From Piromyces finnis (Eukaryota; Neocallimastigomycota; Neocallimastigomycetes; Neocallimastigales; Neocallimastigaceae): a stretch of 64,000 nt of DNA. The notes beneath the pieces were generated by a model that did not search any database, was not told the origin of the DNA, and was given only the letters and a program-made list of their open reading frames with translations. How positions within the stretch are numbered: the stretch's first letter is position 1; each line of letters begins with the position of its first letter. The stretch lies in assembly GCA_002104945.1 (NCBI GenBank), contig MCFH01000037.1, positions 294,501-358,500 of the forward strand, given 5' to 3'. Below are positions 13,527-26,083 of the stretch, piece by piece. Position numbers and translations under genes: made by a program.

Positions 13527-16500
13527 TTATTCACGAATACTTGGTAATTCAATTGGCTTCATAGAAGTTGGTGTTGCTGGTGTTGATGGAGGATCTATCA
13601 TTAATGAAGTACGCTTAGATTTATCTTCATTTAATTGAATCTTTCTAGATAAACGACGTTTTGATTTCTTCCATCTTTCTTGTTCTAATTGATAAGCAGT
13701 TTCTAATTCATTATATTGCATACGTGATTGACATAATTCAACTTGAGTGGCACGTAATTTATCCTTCAAGAATTGTAATTCTTCTTGTAAAGATAATAAA
13801 CGATCATCACCTTTAATCTTTTCTTCTTGACTTAAAATAGTTCTTAAATCTTTAACTTGCATTTTAACTGCTTCATTATCTTCTTGTAATTCCTTAACTA
13901 ACTGCTTTAATAATATAATTTCATCGGTGAGAGCTTGTTGAATCTTTTTATCTTCGTTTATCTTATTGGCTTGTTCCTTGTTTTCCTTTCTTAATAATTT
14001 TAAAGTTTCACGAAGTTGTTCCATTTCTCTTTGAGCTGGTTCTCTCTTTTTGATATCTTCTAAATGTTCATGTTTTAATTGATCTAATCTATTATCACTA
14101 ACAACCTTCTTAAGTTCAGTAACTTCTTTAATCATTTGTTCAACATCATTAACTTGAGTGAACTTTTCTGATTTTAAAAAGTCCATTAATGAATCAAACT
14201 TTTCAATACCTAATAAGTCATCTTCGTGTCTCTTTAAAATGACTAATGCGAAACGTAATAATACTGATATTGGTCCCTCAACAAGGATCATATCAACAAT
14301 ACGGAAAACTAAATCAACATTGACTAGGTAGTTAGGTCGTATTTGATATTATTAAAATAATTTTTTTAAAAAAAAAATAATGTTAATTTGTCTTTTTTAT
14401 TCCTATAATAATTAATAATTTTATTTGGATGTATAATCAACTTACAGCTATAACTGAAGAGGGTTAAAAACCATTGAGAAGCATACATCATAGGACTTAA
14501 ATTGTATCTATAGAAATGGAAGTATAATGCAGGAATGTAAGTTTGGAAAATAGCATTAAATTGATATATTAATAACATTAAACCAGGCATTTTTGGAGTA
14601 AAGAGAGTTCTTAAATTATAGGATTCCATTAAACGAACAAAAATTGTAAATACAAGTTCTTCTTTTATCTGTTGTGATATTATAAAAATATGATAAATTT
14701 ATTATTAAAAATATTAATATTATTCGATTATATATTAAATCATTCAATAAATTTTGTTATTAACTAGATTATTTTTAAAATTATTATTTTATTTTTTCTT
14801 AAATTTTTATTTAAAAACTTACACCTTGCATGATGAAAAGACCAGCAATGAAACTTAAACCTTGACAATAACCAACTTCTGAATCGTAAATACTGTAAGC
14901 TTTCATAATATTATATAATTGTTTACGAACTTCATCAGTTTTAAACATTGGGATTTCTGGGAAAGTACGACCAAGATCTTGGTTAATGGCTCTTTCATAT
15001 GGACAATGTTCATGTAATAATTGCCAGTAAAGAACATCCAAGTGTGCATCAAAGGAATCTGAAATACTTAACCAGATTTCACCTCTATGTTCAGCTGGTA
15101 CACCTCTTTGAACACGTTCTAATAAATCACCAAACTTATTACTACCATCTGTAATTTGGGAATTAACATCTAATTCAGAATCTTTCTTATATTCTTTTAA
15201 AAAGGCATCCCAAAATTCTTCATCGGTATCAAAATAACTATTCTTTTTCTTTAAGAAAGAACCTACATAACTCATTAAAGATGCACCAGATGTAACTTTC
15301 TTTGGTTTATCAGCATTACTAGCAGCTGTAGAAGTACTACTATTTGAAGAGACTGATGAAGCTGTTGAGAAGAAATATTCCTTAAAACTCTTTGCTCTTT
15401 TACGTTTTTCAACTTCTGGATTTTTGTTTTCTTTTTCTTTGTATTGGGTTTCTTGGGTTTCGTGGGTTTCTTGAGCCTTCTTTATAGCTGCTAAAGGAAT
15501 AATAATAAAATATTATAAAAATAAATTTTTGATTTAGTTATAATCTTTTGAAATATAAATTTAATAGAAGTATATATATTTATAATAAGAATTTAAAAAA
15601 TTTTAAATATATTTTAACATATTTATAATTTCTCAATTCATTTTTATGTTTTGATATATTAAATTATGTTTAATTCTTATTTATAAAAAATAGGAAAATT
15701 ATTTATATGCTTAATATCATTCAGAATGAATATATTTTTGAACGGTATTAATATATATGTATATAGTTTTTTTTTTTTTTTTTAATTTAAAATTTAATAA
15801 ATTAATAATTAATTGAATTAACTATTGAAATAATATTAATTTTATCTTGCTGTTCAATAGTTTCGTCTATTTTGCTTTAATTTATGAAGTCTTTCTATTA
15901 TCAGACAAATATTGATGAAGCTTCATTTAAATAATTCTTATAAATTTTTACTTGCTGAAACTTTATTTGTTATTAATTTAAATGTTATAAAATATGGAAG
16001 AATAATTTATTTTTGATTTTAATGTAAATTAGTATTTAATTAATTCTAAAAACTTTAATTATTGACAGCTTCCAAAAAATTTAAAACATTACAAAATGGC
16101 AATTTTTGAGTTTGATTATTATTTGTAATATGATTGTTTGTTGAAGTAATTGTTTATAAATAAATTGAGAATCATTATTTCTTATGAAAATAAACCTAAA
16201 TTTTTAAAAACTTATTATAATATATATTCTAATTTATTTTAAAACCCCTTTCTTGACTAACAAAATTAAAGAAAAAAAAATTGAAAGAAAAAATTTTAAA
16301 TAAAAATTAAATTATATATATTTAAAAGTTATTGTATTAATCTAAAATTTTTTCTTTTCTATTTTTTTTTCTTTTTCATTTTCTTTTTTAGTTATTAGTT
16401 ATTAGGGATTTCTTACAATTAATTTCTTTTTCATTTTGAGTTGTGTCTTGTATACCTTCTTGACGAGTAACGGAGGCAGATAGTGAAGCTGAACTACGTG

Positions 16501-17128
16501 GAGGAGGAATATGATTACCAAGATTTAAATGAGTTTCATCAGTAGCAACAGTTAAGTCTGGTTTCTTTTCTTCTATAATTTCTTGAGTATTTTGAGCAAT
16601 GATGTCTTCAGCAAGAATTGGTACTTTTATGCCTATATCTCTTGGAACATCTTTTATGGTAGTGTCATCTCTTTCTTCATCTTTATGATTATCTATCGAG
16701 TTAATATCAACGCTAACTTCAGTGTTAACAATAGATTCGTTATCAGCATTTATTATTGAGTCATTTTCACCAGAAGAATCGACTGTAATATTTGTTTCTT
16801 CATAAAGATAACTATCATTTGATAATTCTGAAGAAATTGAAATAGAACGTTGACGTCCATGAATATATTTAGTAAATAATGGTACAGAGAATTCTGGTGG
16901 TGGTGGTATTACAATATCATCATCTTCTTTATTTTCTTTATTATTTGATTCTTCTAATTTTTCAATTTCTTCTTTGGTTTCTTCTATTTCTTCTTTTACT
17001 TTTTCTATAGTAATAGCTTTATTTCCTTCATTTTCAGTTTGTTTTACTTCATTCTCTGTAGTTTCTACTATTGATTTTTCATTTTCATTATTGGAAACTG
17101 ATGAATTTTGTTCTTCAGCGGTCAACAT
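13527..17128 (-). CDS. TBC-domain Rab GTPase-activating protein (Gyp5/EVI5-like)
   Basis: Rab GAP that stimulates GTP hydrolysis by Rab/Ypt proteins in vesicle traffic. Exons on the minus strand are 17128-16417, 15490-14823, 14668-14446 and 14323-13527, giving 799 residues with frame kept. Residues 1-237 are acidic and disordered, with a PPPPEF patch. The TBC domain spans about residues 360-590: GVPAEHRGEIWL, INQDLGRTFPE (the IxxDxxR arginine finger, about residue 409), VGYCQG (the glutamine finger, about residue 446) and MYASQWFLTLF. A long coiled coil, rich in Lys/Glu/Gln, fills about 600-760, as in Gyp5 and EVI5. Introns of 122 and 154 nt split the TBC domain at places where joining restores conserved motifs. 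The first intron is 926 nt, far longer than the others, and its acceptor has two adjacent AGs (15492/15491 and 15489/15488). The N-terminal exon is therefore the least certain part; 16417-17128 could be a separate gene. Confidence 0.85.
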
Positions 17129-20103
17129 TTTTAATATTTACCTCTAATTTAATTATTATATATAGTAATAAAAATTAATTATAATAATAAAAATAAATAT
17201 TCATTTTTAGTAATATTATAAACTGAATTTATTAAATGTTTTTTTTTCAAAACAAAGATTCAATATGATAATTTTTTTTTCTTTGTATTTTTTAATTCTA
17301 TATATATATATTAAAACATTATGTTTTTAAAATTTATCGTGTAAAAATACAAATATTGACAATTGGTAAACTTTCAGTCGTTAATATATAATAATTTGAA
17401 ATTTTAATTATTTTATTCTTATCATTCTTTAACTTTTGTATTTTGGTGTATTTGAAATTTCTATCTTGCTTAACAATGTATTTATTATTTAATAAAATCT
17501 ATTTATTCATTTGTAATATATTTGTATTATTATCATAAATACATTTTTATATTTTATTTCTTTTATATTTTTTTATATCCTAGTTCGTTTTACACGAGTT
17601 TTATTTTTATTATCAATAAAAATAATATTTATAAAATATATTAAAATATGTAACATACTTTATTATTTTATATTATTAGGTATTCGATTAGATTTTATAA
17701 AGTTGTATATCTCTTATTGAGTATAAACAAATAAATTATTATTTGGTATTATATATTAATATTTATCATTAAAATTGAAATTAAAAAAATTTACAAGATA
17801 ACGAAATAATTTAAAAATATAAATATATTTCTTTTATATATATATTATTATTATGTTAAAAGAGTTTAATTTATAATTTAAATGAATTGAATAATTTTTT
17901 GGTTAACAATTTAAAGATTATTATATCATTTAAAATACTAAATGTGTTTAATAATTAAGTAATTTAAATCTTTTTAAATTAATATTTATATTATTAATTT
18001 TCCTTTTCTTTTTTATTTATATATATATATTTATACTTTTTTTTTGTTTTCTTCTTCTATAAGGAAAATTAATACTTTTTCTATATTTTTAACTATATAA
18101 TAATTTAACTAAAAGAAAAAAAAATAAACAAATATTTTTTTATCTTTCTAAAATAATAAAAATATTAAAAAAATTTTTTTTTTAATTTTTTAATATAATT
18201 TAAAAAGTTTTATTTTTATTTTTTTTTGGTAATAAATTTAAAAATTTAATAAAAAGGTTTTTTTTTCTATTTATAATTTATATATAATATATACTTAAAA
18301 AAAGAAAAAGAAAATTATATAATGTATAATTATTTATTATTTATTATTATTATTATTTATTAACAACATTGAATTCTTTGTCAATGAAATATCAATAATT
18401 ATTATTATTATTGTATAAATATATAGTAATTAATAAATTTGACAAAATTGAAAAAAAGATATAATGAATATTATATTAAAATGCAATATTTTGATTAATT
18501 AGATTATATAAATATAAAATGAAATTTATAGAGCCAATATAATCCAAAATTATCAGCTTTTTTAATTTCCTATGATTATAATTATATTAAATAAGCCATT
18601 AGGAACAAAATAAATAAATTAATAAGCAATTCACACTTTCTTTTCTTTTTAACTACCAATATTTCTAATATCTTTATTTAAAAATATTTAAATTCTTTCA
18701 AAATTTATTTTTTTTAGGCTACCGCCGGCAGGTTTGTTTTAGCTAAACTTCCTAATTTTGGTATGTCGAAATCTAAATACGTAAAAGTGGTACATTATAT
18801 TTAATAATGTATTAAGTTTTTTTTAGGATTATAACAATATTAAATAATTAATAAAATTAATTCTTTTTATTTAAATATATTGAGATTTAAAAAAACAATA
18901 GATAATAATTAATAATTATATATCAATCAAATTAACTTTATATAATAACCAATATATTAATAATATATAATATATTAATCCTCTATTAAAAATAATGTAT
19001 TGTATTTTCATTTAACATGATACGTTGTTTTAATATACCATTATAAAAATAAATAGTCCAACTATTTATAAACATATATTAAAAATATATTGATATTATA
19101 ATAATTATATAATTGTATATAATTTAATATAAATTCTATATATTATAATATATTAATCTATTAATATTTAATTTAATAAAAATGATAGAAATGATAGATT
19201 TTGGTTAAAAAAAAAATAATAATGATTTAATTTTTTAATATATAGTGTATTCCAATATATCTATTTTTTCTTGTAACATATATTATATATATTATTTTTA
19301 TATAAAATCTTTTTATGAAAGAATTTCCATAAAAAGAAAAATGTACTAATTTAAATTTTAATTTTAATTGTTAATCTATATATATTAAATAGAAATATTG
19401 AAATTTTATTCTATTATTGTATTGTATTACATAGTAAAAAATAATGTTACATTTTTACAAATATTAAAATACTTTTCGTGTAACTTGTTTTCTGTAAAAA
19501 TTATAATGATAAAAATATTTTTGATACATCAATTTTTGAATAATTTAAAAATGATATATAGACATAAATGTGCTTCATTAGATTCCACTAACCATATGAT
19601 TTAAAATAGTATTAAAAATAATGCGTATATACAGGATAAAATATCAATATAATTTTTATAATTTCAAATAAATATTATGTAATGGAATTCAATAATAAAA
19701 AAATATTTCTCTATTGTTCATAAAAATATTGTTTATTGTTACTTTAATGCCTAAATAATTTTATAATATCTCAAATTGTGTAACCTTTCATTGTTTTTTT
19801 TTTTCTTACTTTGTATCACCAAAATGATATTATTATTATTTTTTTATTTTTATTTTTTTAAAAAGAAAAATAACTTATTAAAAATAAATTAAAAAAAAAA
19901 AAAAGAAATCTTAGAAATCTTATAATAAAAATTTTTTTCCCTATTAAATATATTAGCTCATTAAAATTATATTTTAAAAACTCTTTAATTAAAAAAGAGT
20001 ATAATTTCTTTAGCGTTAAAATATAAATGGTCTTTTAACTTTTAAAAATAAAATAATATATATTAAACGGAAAATATAAAATAAATATCAAAGATAATAA
20101 ATA
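17129..20103. other. Intergenic, no gene seen
   Basis: Nearly 3 kb of AT-rich sequence. The one stretch that breaks the composition is at about 18718-18790, beginning GGCTACCGCCGGCAGG, which is far more GC-rich than its surroundings and is discussed as a finding. Short open frames (for example 19398-19604, TTG start, no recognisable domain) look like chance. Confidence 0.6.
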
Positions 20104-20876
20104 ATGGAGGATAACAATAATTTAACATTTCAACTTTCTCAATTTAATGCAGCAACCATTGGTGAAAGATTAATGTACTTTACAATTTTTTTTTTCAATA
20201 CTTTAATAGATTTTCTATTAAAAAAGTAGTTATTAATGATATAAACTAACTAATATCTTATTTAAAAAAAAATAGGAATAAGGATTGTAATTCCAAAGAT
20301 GATTGTTTAAATATAGGAGAATGTGACAAAAGTAGTCATAAATGTATTTTCAAAGATATATATTGTTCATTAAATAATTGTTTCCAGGATAATGGTTGTG
20401 ATATATCATACATTAATAATCCAGAACCTCAATATTTAAAATCTTGTGAAATGAACCCATATATAATATTTGAAACTTGCATCAAAGGAGAAAAAAAATG
20501 CAAAACAAGATATTGTTATTCCAATGAACAATGTTTGTCAAATTTATGCATTGAAAATAAATGTATATCAAATATAAATAATCCAATATATTATTGTTCA
20601 AATATTGAAAAAAAGATTTTTAAAGATGAAATGGTTGAATTTTCTTGTACATTGAATTATCGTGAACGTTGCAATGAAAATAATGTCTGCAATTCAAAAA
20701 ATTGTGGCATTCTAAAAAATAGTAGTAGTAATGAAACTGTCTGTTTAGAACCAAACACTACATATATAAATATATTAGCAGGATTAGTAACATATACTGT
20801 TGTTATTGTATCAATAGTTCTTATATACGGCTTTTATAAACGCAATTTTTATAAACGTAATAGACGAACCAAATAA
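20104..20876 (+). CDS. Cys-rich type I membrane protein, unknown function
   Basis: Two proposed exons, 20104-20174 and 20276-20876, joined in phase 2 across a 101-nt intron, give 223 residues. After a short N-terminal stretch there is an ectodomain of about 155 residues with roughly twenty cysteines in irregular CxxxC-like spacing (NKDCNSKDDC, CYSNEQC, CNENNVC, NSKNCG). One transmembrane helix follows near residue 190-210 (ILAGLVTYTVVIVSIVLIYG), then a very basic cytoplasmic tail (KRNFYKRNRRTK). Such extracellular Cys-rich stalks suggest a surface or vacuolar-lumen protein held by disulfides. The proposed N-terminus lacks a clear signal peptide, so an upstream exon carrying one may be missing. 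No named family is recognised. Confidence 0.62.
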
Positions 20877-21263
20877 AGTTTTTTTTTTTTAAAAAAAAAA
20901 AAAGAAAAAGAAAAAAGCATTTATTGTAAAAAAATTCATTCTGTAATTGGTAAATTTATTTATTTACTTTTTTTTTTTTTAGAAAATAATACCATATAAA
21001 TTACTATTATTTAATCATGACTAAATTTAATGAATATTTAACTACATAATATACAAAACTATAAAAAAGCGAAATCAATGTACTATCTGTAAACTTATTT
21101 ATATAATAATAAAAATAAAAATAAAAAATAGAGTAATTATACCTATAAACATCTTGAAAATAAAAATTAAATTTATTCTCCACGAAATATTTAAATATTA
21201 TAAAATCGTGTTTTTGAAATGAATCTATTTGCATTAAAAATAATTAGACAAATAATTTTTGCT

Positions 21264-21297
21264 TATCTAATACTAAATATTAATTTAGTATTAGATA
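21264..21297. repeat. Perfect inverted repeat, 15-bp arms
   Basis: TATCTAATACTAAAT, four bases, then its exact reverse complement. It lies downstream of the Cys-rich membrane protein gene but has no T-run typical of a Pol III end, so its role is unknown. Confidence 0.85.
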
Positions 21298-22240
21298 TTA
21301 ATTATTATTATAATAGTATTATTATTTTATATATAGATATATATTTTAAAAAAAGTACTTAATATAAATTATAATAATAACATTACTATTATATATATAT
21401 ATTTTTTTTTAAAAAAAAAAAAAGTATTTAAATATGGTATTGTTATTTTAAAATTTATTCAAAGGATATTATTATCAAATTATAAACTATTAATTATAAC
21501 CAAATTTTAGTACTTTTTTTTTTTATTATTATTTATACTTTATAATTTCATAACATCAATTTTTACTTTTCGGTATCTAAATAGTAAAAGCAATAATGGA
21601 AAGAATATATTTATAATGTATTCACTACTTTAATAATATTTATTTTATATTTTTTTAAAAAGCTCATAGTTTTTTTCTTTCCTTTCCCCCCCCCCCACAT
21701 TATTTTAAAAAACATTGATAATATTTCATAAAGCTTTCTTTATTAATAATATAATATATAATGACAAATTTTGAATAATAAAATTTCAAAAATAACTATT
21801 GCTTTAATGTTAACTTTACATTTTAATAGATATTTACATTTATTTTTTTTAATATGACTAAATATATAATAATTAAAAAAAAACTTTTAAAAGTATTAGA
21901 TATTTAAAATATTTTTTGAAACTAGAACACAAATATACCCAAATTAAATTTTATAAACCTAAAAAAAATGAATAAACTAATTTATAATATCAACTAATAT
22001 TCAAGGGTATTAGTTGACTTACCCTAGAATAATATCAATAGTAAAAAAAAATAGTATGCATTAATTTTAGTAGCAGCACAATTTTTAAATTGAAAAAACA
22101 TCTGCTCCTCATTATATCACAATTACTAAAAATCTTGGTTGCATTTGTTGGTTGTATATTTAATTTCCAAGTCAGTTGTTTATTAAAACATAATTTATAT
22201 TCAATTTATATATATTAATTATTATGTTTTATATATATTA

Positions 22241-22280
22241 ATATTTCCACTATTAATATTAATTCCAATAGTGGAAATAT
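22241..22280. repeat. Inverted repeat, 14-bp arms
   Basis: ATATTTCCACTATT, a 12-nt loop, then AATAGTGGAAATAT. The flanking sequence (ATATATTA on one side, ATATTAATAT on the other) extends the pairing imperfectly. It may be a remnant of a small foldback element. Confidence 0.8.
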
Positions 22281-23469
22281 ATATTAATATATTCAAATAT
22301 ATTATATTAAATAAAATTTAATTTATTTATTAGCAAATTGTAACACCATTAAAATAAAGTTTTAATATATATTTATTTTGTGTACGAACTTAAATAATAA
22401 TAAATTATATAATAAATTTTATTATAAAACTATATATTATAGAAAATTGGTTCCTATATAAGAAAATAAAATTATTGCTGCGGTTTTTTTATATAGTAAA
22501 AATTTGAGGTATATAATAGAATTAATTCTAGTCATTAACTAATATTATTTATAAATATTTTTATACTATAGTGATATAGTATAGTTGGTTAATTCTATTT
22601 CTTTTGTTTTTTATAATAAGTTATTCATTATATTGATAAAACTTTTATAATTCTCAAAACTATAGTTTTATTTTTTTTTATTATATTAATTTAAAAATTA
22701 TATATACTAAATATAAATAATAATATATAATAATAATTAAAATTTTCGTTTAAAAAAAAGTAAATTAAAATTTTTAATTAAAAAAAAATAATGATTAAAA
22801 TCATTCTTGCTTGCAATATATATAATATATGCTATCTGTACATTATAATATACGGTCAATTTAATAATTTTATATAATAGTAAGAGATTTATTACTTTTA
22901 ATTTCTCTCAATAAAATAAATTATAATTTTATATTTTACATACTTTTTAATTATTATTTGATATAAAATGTAATGTATTACTGATGTATTGGAAAAGAAT
23001 ACATAAAAAAAAATATATAAATATTAAAAAATAATTTTTTATTTGTAATATTTTTTTAAAAAGTATCTATAAATTAGAAACTAATTTAATAGGGAAATAT
23101 ATATAATGTATGTACTACTAAGTTTTTAAGATAAATACTAAAAGCAATAAAATTAAAAAAAAAAAAAAAGGATTTTAAACAATAATATTTATTAAAAAAA
23201 TAATGTAAAAAATGAAATAAAAAAAAAAAAAGTAAAGGTTATTTAAAGAGATTAAAATTAAAAAATTAATAATTATTTACTTTAAATAAAAAAAAAAAAA
23301 GGAAAAAATATATCAATTCAAATTTTATCAAATTTATGAAAGAATGAAACATAATATCGAATTATTTTATTTTTTTTATTCGCAATAATGAAATAATAAT
23401 ATAATATTAATAAAATTTATAATTATATATATTCATTTAAAACAGTAGTTAAACAAAATATAGATAGAA

Positions 23470-24138
23470 ATGGGTATAAAATCAAAAATAAAGGGTTCAT
23501 ATGCTTACACTCAATGGAAATTAGGAAAATATACTAAAAGAAGAGTAAAGACTTCCGTTTCACCCGAATGGGCAATCGAACGCCAAGAATATGAAAGAGA
23601 ACGTGCTAATAGTTATTCAGAGGATTTTTATAATAATAGAGATTTTGAAAATTATAGAGCTCCTGTTGTTAGAAATAATGTAGTTAATTATCCAGATTTT
23701 AATAATGGAATGAGTAAGTATTATAACATTTTAGGAAGAGATAATAATAAAATTGTTTTTTTTTTCATAGAATTATAAAATTTAATTAAATAATATTATA
23801 AATATATTATAGATGAAACAAGAAGTATTCCAAGACCTGTTAGTACAACAATTGCAAATCCAAGTAATTTAAGAAGAGATATGAATGGTAATCCAATTCG
23901 TTACTCCGCAATTGAACCTGACAAATACAGTCGTATCACTTTACAAAAAAGTGATTTTGATGATGTTTTAGTTCCATCTAGAAATTACACTTTGGTTCAG
24001 AAGTCAAATTCGTCATCAGTAGCATATTATAGTCAAAATAATACACCAAATCGTAATAGTGAGATTTTAGTACCAAGAAACTACGGTTATACTACCAACG
24101 CCTACCCATCAAGAAATTATGAAAGAAGAAATATTTAA
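23470..24138 (+). CDS. Small hydrophilic protein of unknown function
   Basis: Two exons, 23470-23713 and 23813-24138, joined in phase 1 across a 99-nt intron with a good GTAAGT donor and TATAG acceptor, give 189 residues. The protein starts MGIKSKIKGSYAYTQWKLGK and is basic at the N-terminus (KYTKRRVK). It is rich in Arg/Tyr/Asn/Ser, with repeated short elements of the form P(S)RNY (VPSRNY, VPRNYG, YPSRNY) near the C-terminus. No signal peptide or membrane segment is seen. The glycine after Met1 (MGxKSK) could be an N-myristoylation site, but this is speculative. No known family is recognised. Coding is supported by an open frame across both exons and by higher GC than the flanks. Confidence 0.75.
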
Positions 24139-26083
24139 ATCAACGGATTAATCATAATATATAAAAACAGTAATTAAAAAATGAAAAAATAATCATTTAT
24201 ATATCAAGTGTTGCGTTTATACATATAATACAGGAAACGAACACTTTAATTCATTCATTATACTATTATTAATAATCAATTTTTCTACAATAATCATTTA
24301 TAAAATTTAATCATAACACAGCCTTTTTTAATATAGCTTAAAAAATGTATATATATATATATAATTCCAATTTTTTAAAACTGTTTATAAAAAGTAAAAA
24401 ATAGAATGATATCATTATTAATTTTATAATAATAGTATTTATAGTAATTCAAAACGAAAAAAAAAAATACACACATACACACACACTCATAGAAAAAGGA
24501 AATTTAGTTAAAAGGATATATATTTTTATAGAGATAATAAATAATTAACTATTTATTTTTTATATATAATCATAAGTTAATTATTTATTAATTTAAGTGA
24601 TATTCTTTTTATCAAATTTCTTAATTGGTATTTTCGTTTCTACACTATAGTATTTTATTATAATAATTAATTATATCATTTTTATAGACAAACCCCCTTT
24701 ACAATTCATAAAAAATAATCAAAAAAATGAATTTTAATTTTAAAATCAATAATTATTGATAAAATAATTGGGGTGATTATATTTTTATCCAAATGTGTAT
24801 AAAAATTATTATACAAAGGTATATTAAACTAAAAAAAAAAAAAAAAAAAATACATAAATAGATCTATATATCTATAAATTTAATAATTGGGGAAAAAAAA
24901 TAAATAAATAAAATATCAAAAGCTTAGACTAGTTAATGTTATCATTAACTATTAGTTTAAAATAAAAGGAAATTTAATTTTAATAAAATCTTTTTATTTT
25001 AAATTTTTTTTTTTTTCCAAATTAATTATATAAAAAATGAAATTTTTTAAAAGAAATATCAAAACTATTTTTAAAATTTATCTTTTAAAATAATATAAAA
25101 TTATAAAGAGAAAAAAAAAAATAAAGAAAATTAATATAAATTAAATATTAAAAAATAAAATATTATAACAGTAATAATAATAATAATAATAATAAAATGA
25201 AATCATAATAATAACAATAAAAAAAAAATATATAAAAATAAAAAAATTAAAAAAAATAAAAGTTTTAAAGGAGTTATACCTTTTTTTTTTTTTTTTTTAT
25301 TTTATTGATCTTATATTTATAAAAGGTATTTTTCTTTTTTCTTTATTTGTAAAGTATTAATGAATATCTATAAAAAATTCATATAGTTTATAAAAAGGTA
25401 TATTTGATGCCTTTAAAAAAAAAATTAAATAAAGGTCTTTAAAAAACCTTTTCTGAATTTTTTTTTTTTTTTAATTTCAATGAAAATGGAGACAAAAATA
25501 ATGATTTTAAATTTTAATGGAACAGACGATGCTTCATCCCTTTTTTACTTTTGTAGATAAACTTTAAGGAGAAAAAATATTAATTTTTTTTTTTTTTATG
25601 TATTTTTAAAAAGATGTATATTTTTATTTTATTTTATTGAAATTATAAAATAAATATTAGATGATAGATTTAAAAATAATAATAATAAAAATAAAAACTC
25701 ATGGGATCTTATTAGGATAAAAACAAAATATGTATATAACTATATTTTTAACGATATGTATTATAAAAAAAAAAAAAAAAACTTTTTAAATATTGTAATT
25801 ATATTGTTTTTCAAATTAAATAAAAAAAAAATAAAAAAATCTATATCTACTTTTTTTTTTTTTTAAATTATGCTAAATATATTATAATTTTATAATTCTA
25901 TGGGGAAAAAAAAAAAAAAAAAATTTTTTTTTATTATTATTACATCCTAAAATACTATATATATTAATGGAAATAGAGGAATTAAAAACAAAGTGAAAAA
26001 TATATAAATTTATTTATATAACTCTTTTTATATGACGCTTATTTTTCTAATACTAAAAAAAAAAAAATTGATGGTGGGTGCTT
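24139..26083. other. Intergenic, homopolymer-rich
   Basis: 1.9 kb of AT-rich DNA separating two convergent genes. A 26-codon ATG frame at about 25480-25560 is too short to support. No RNA gene or repeat array of note was found. Confidence 0.65.

Larger units (their letters stand above)
20877..23469. other. Intergenic, with two hairpin-forming inverted repeats
   Basis: 2.6 kb with no convincing gene. It contains a perfect 15-bp stem with a 4-nt loop at 21264-21297, a 14-bp stem with a 12-nt loop at 22241-22280, and a C9 run near 21687. A 75-codon minus-strand frame at 21007-21234 is Tyr/Phe-rich and looks accidental. Confidence 0.6.

Noticed and set aside
19398-19604. 68-codon plus-strand frame
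   Set aside because: TTG start, no domain, no codon pattern distinct from the AT background.
21007-21234. 75-codon minus-strand frame
   Set aside because: Tyr/Phe/Asn-rich composition expected by chance in TA-rich DNA; no neighbours or motifs support it.
25480-25560. 26-codon ATG frame in the gap before the coiled-coil gene
   Set aside because: Too short, with no upstream or downstream exon signal that extends it.
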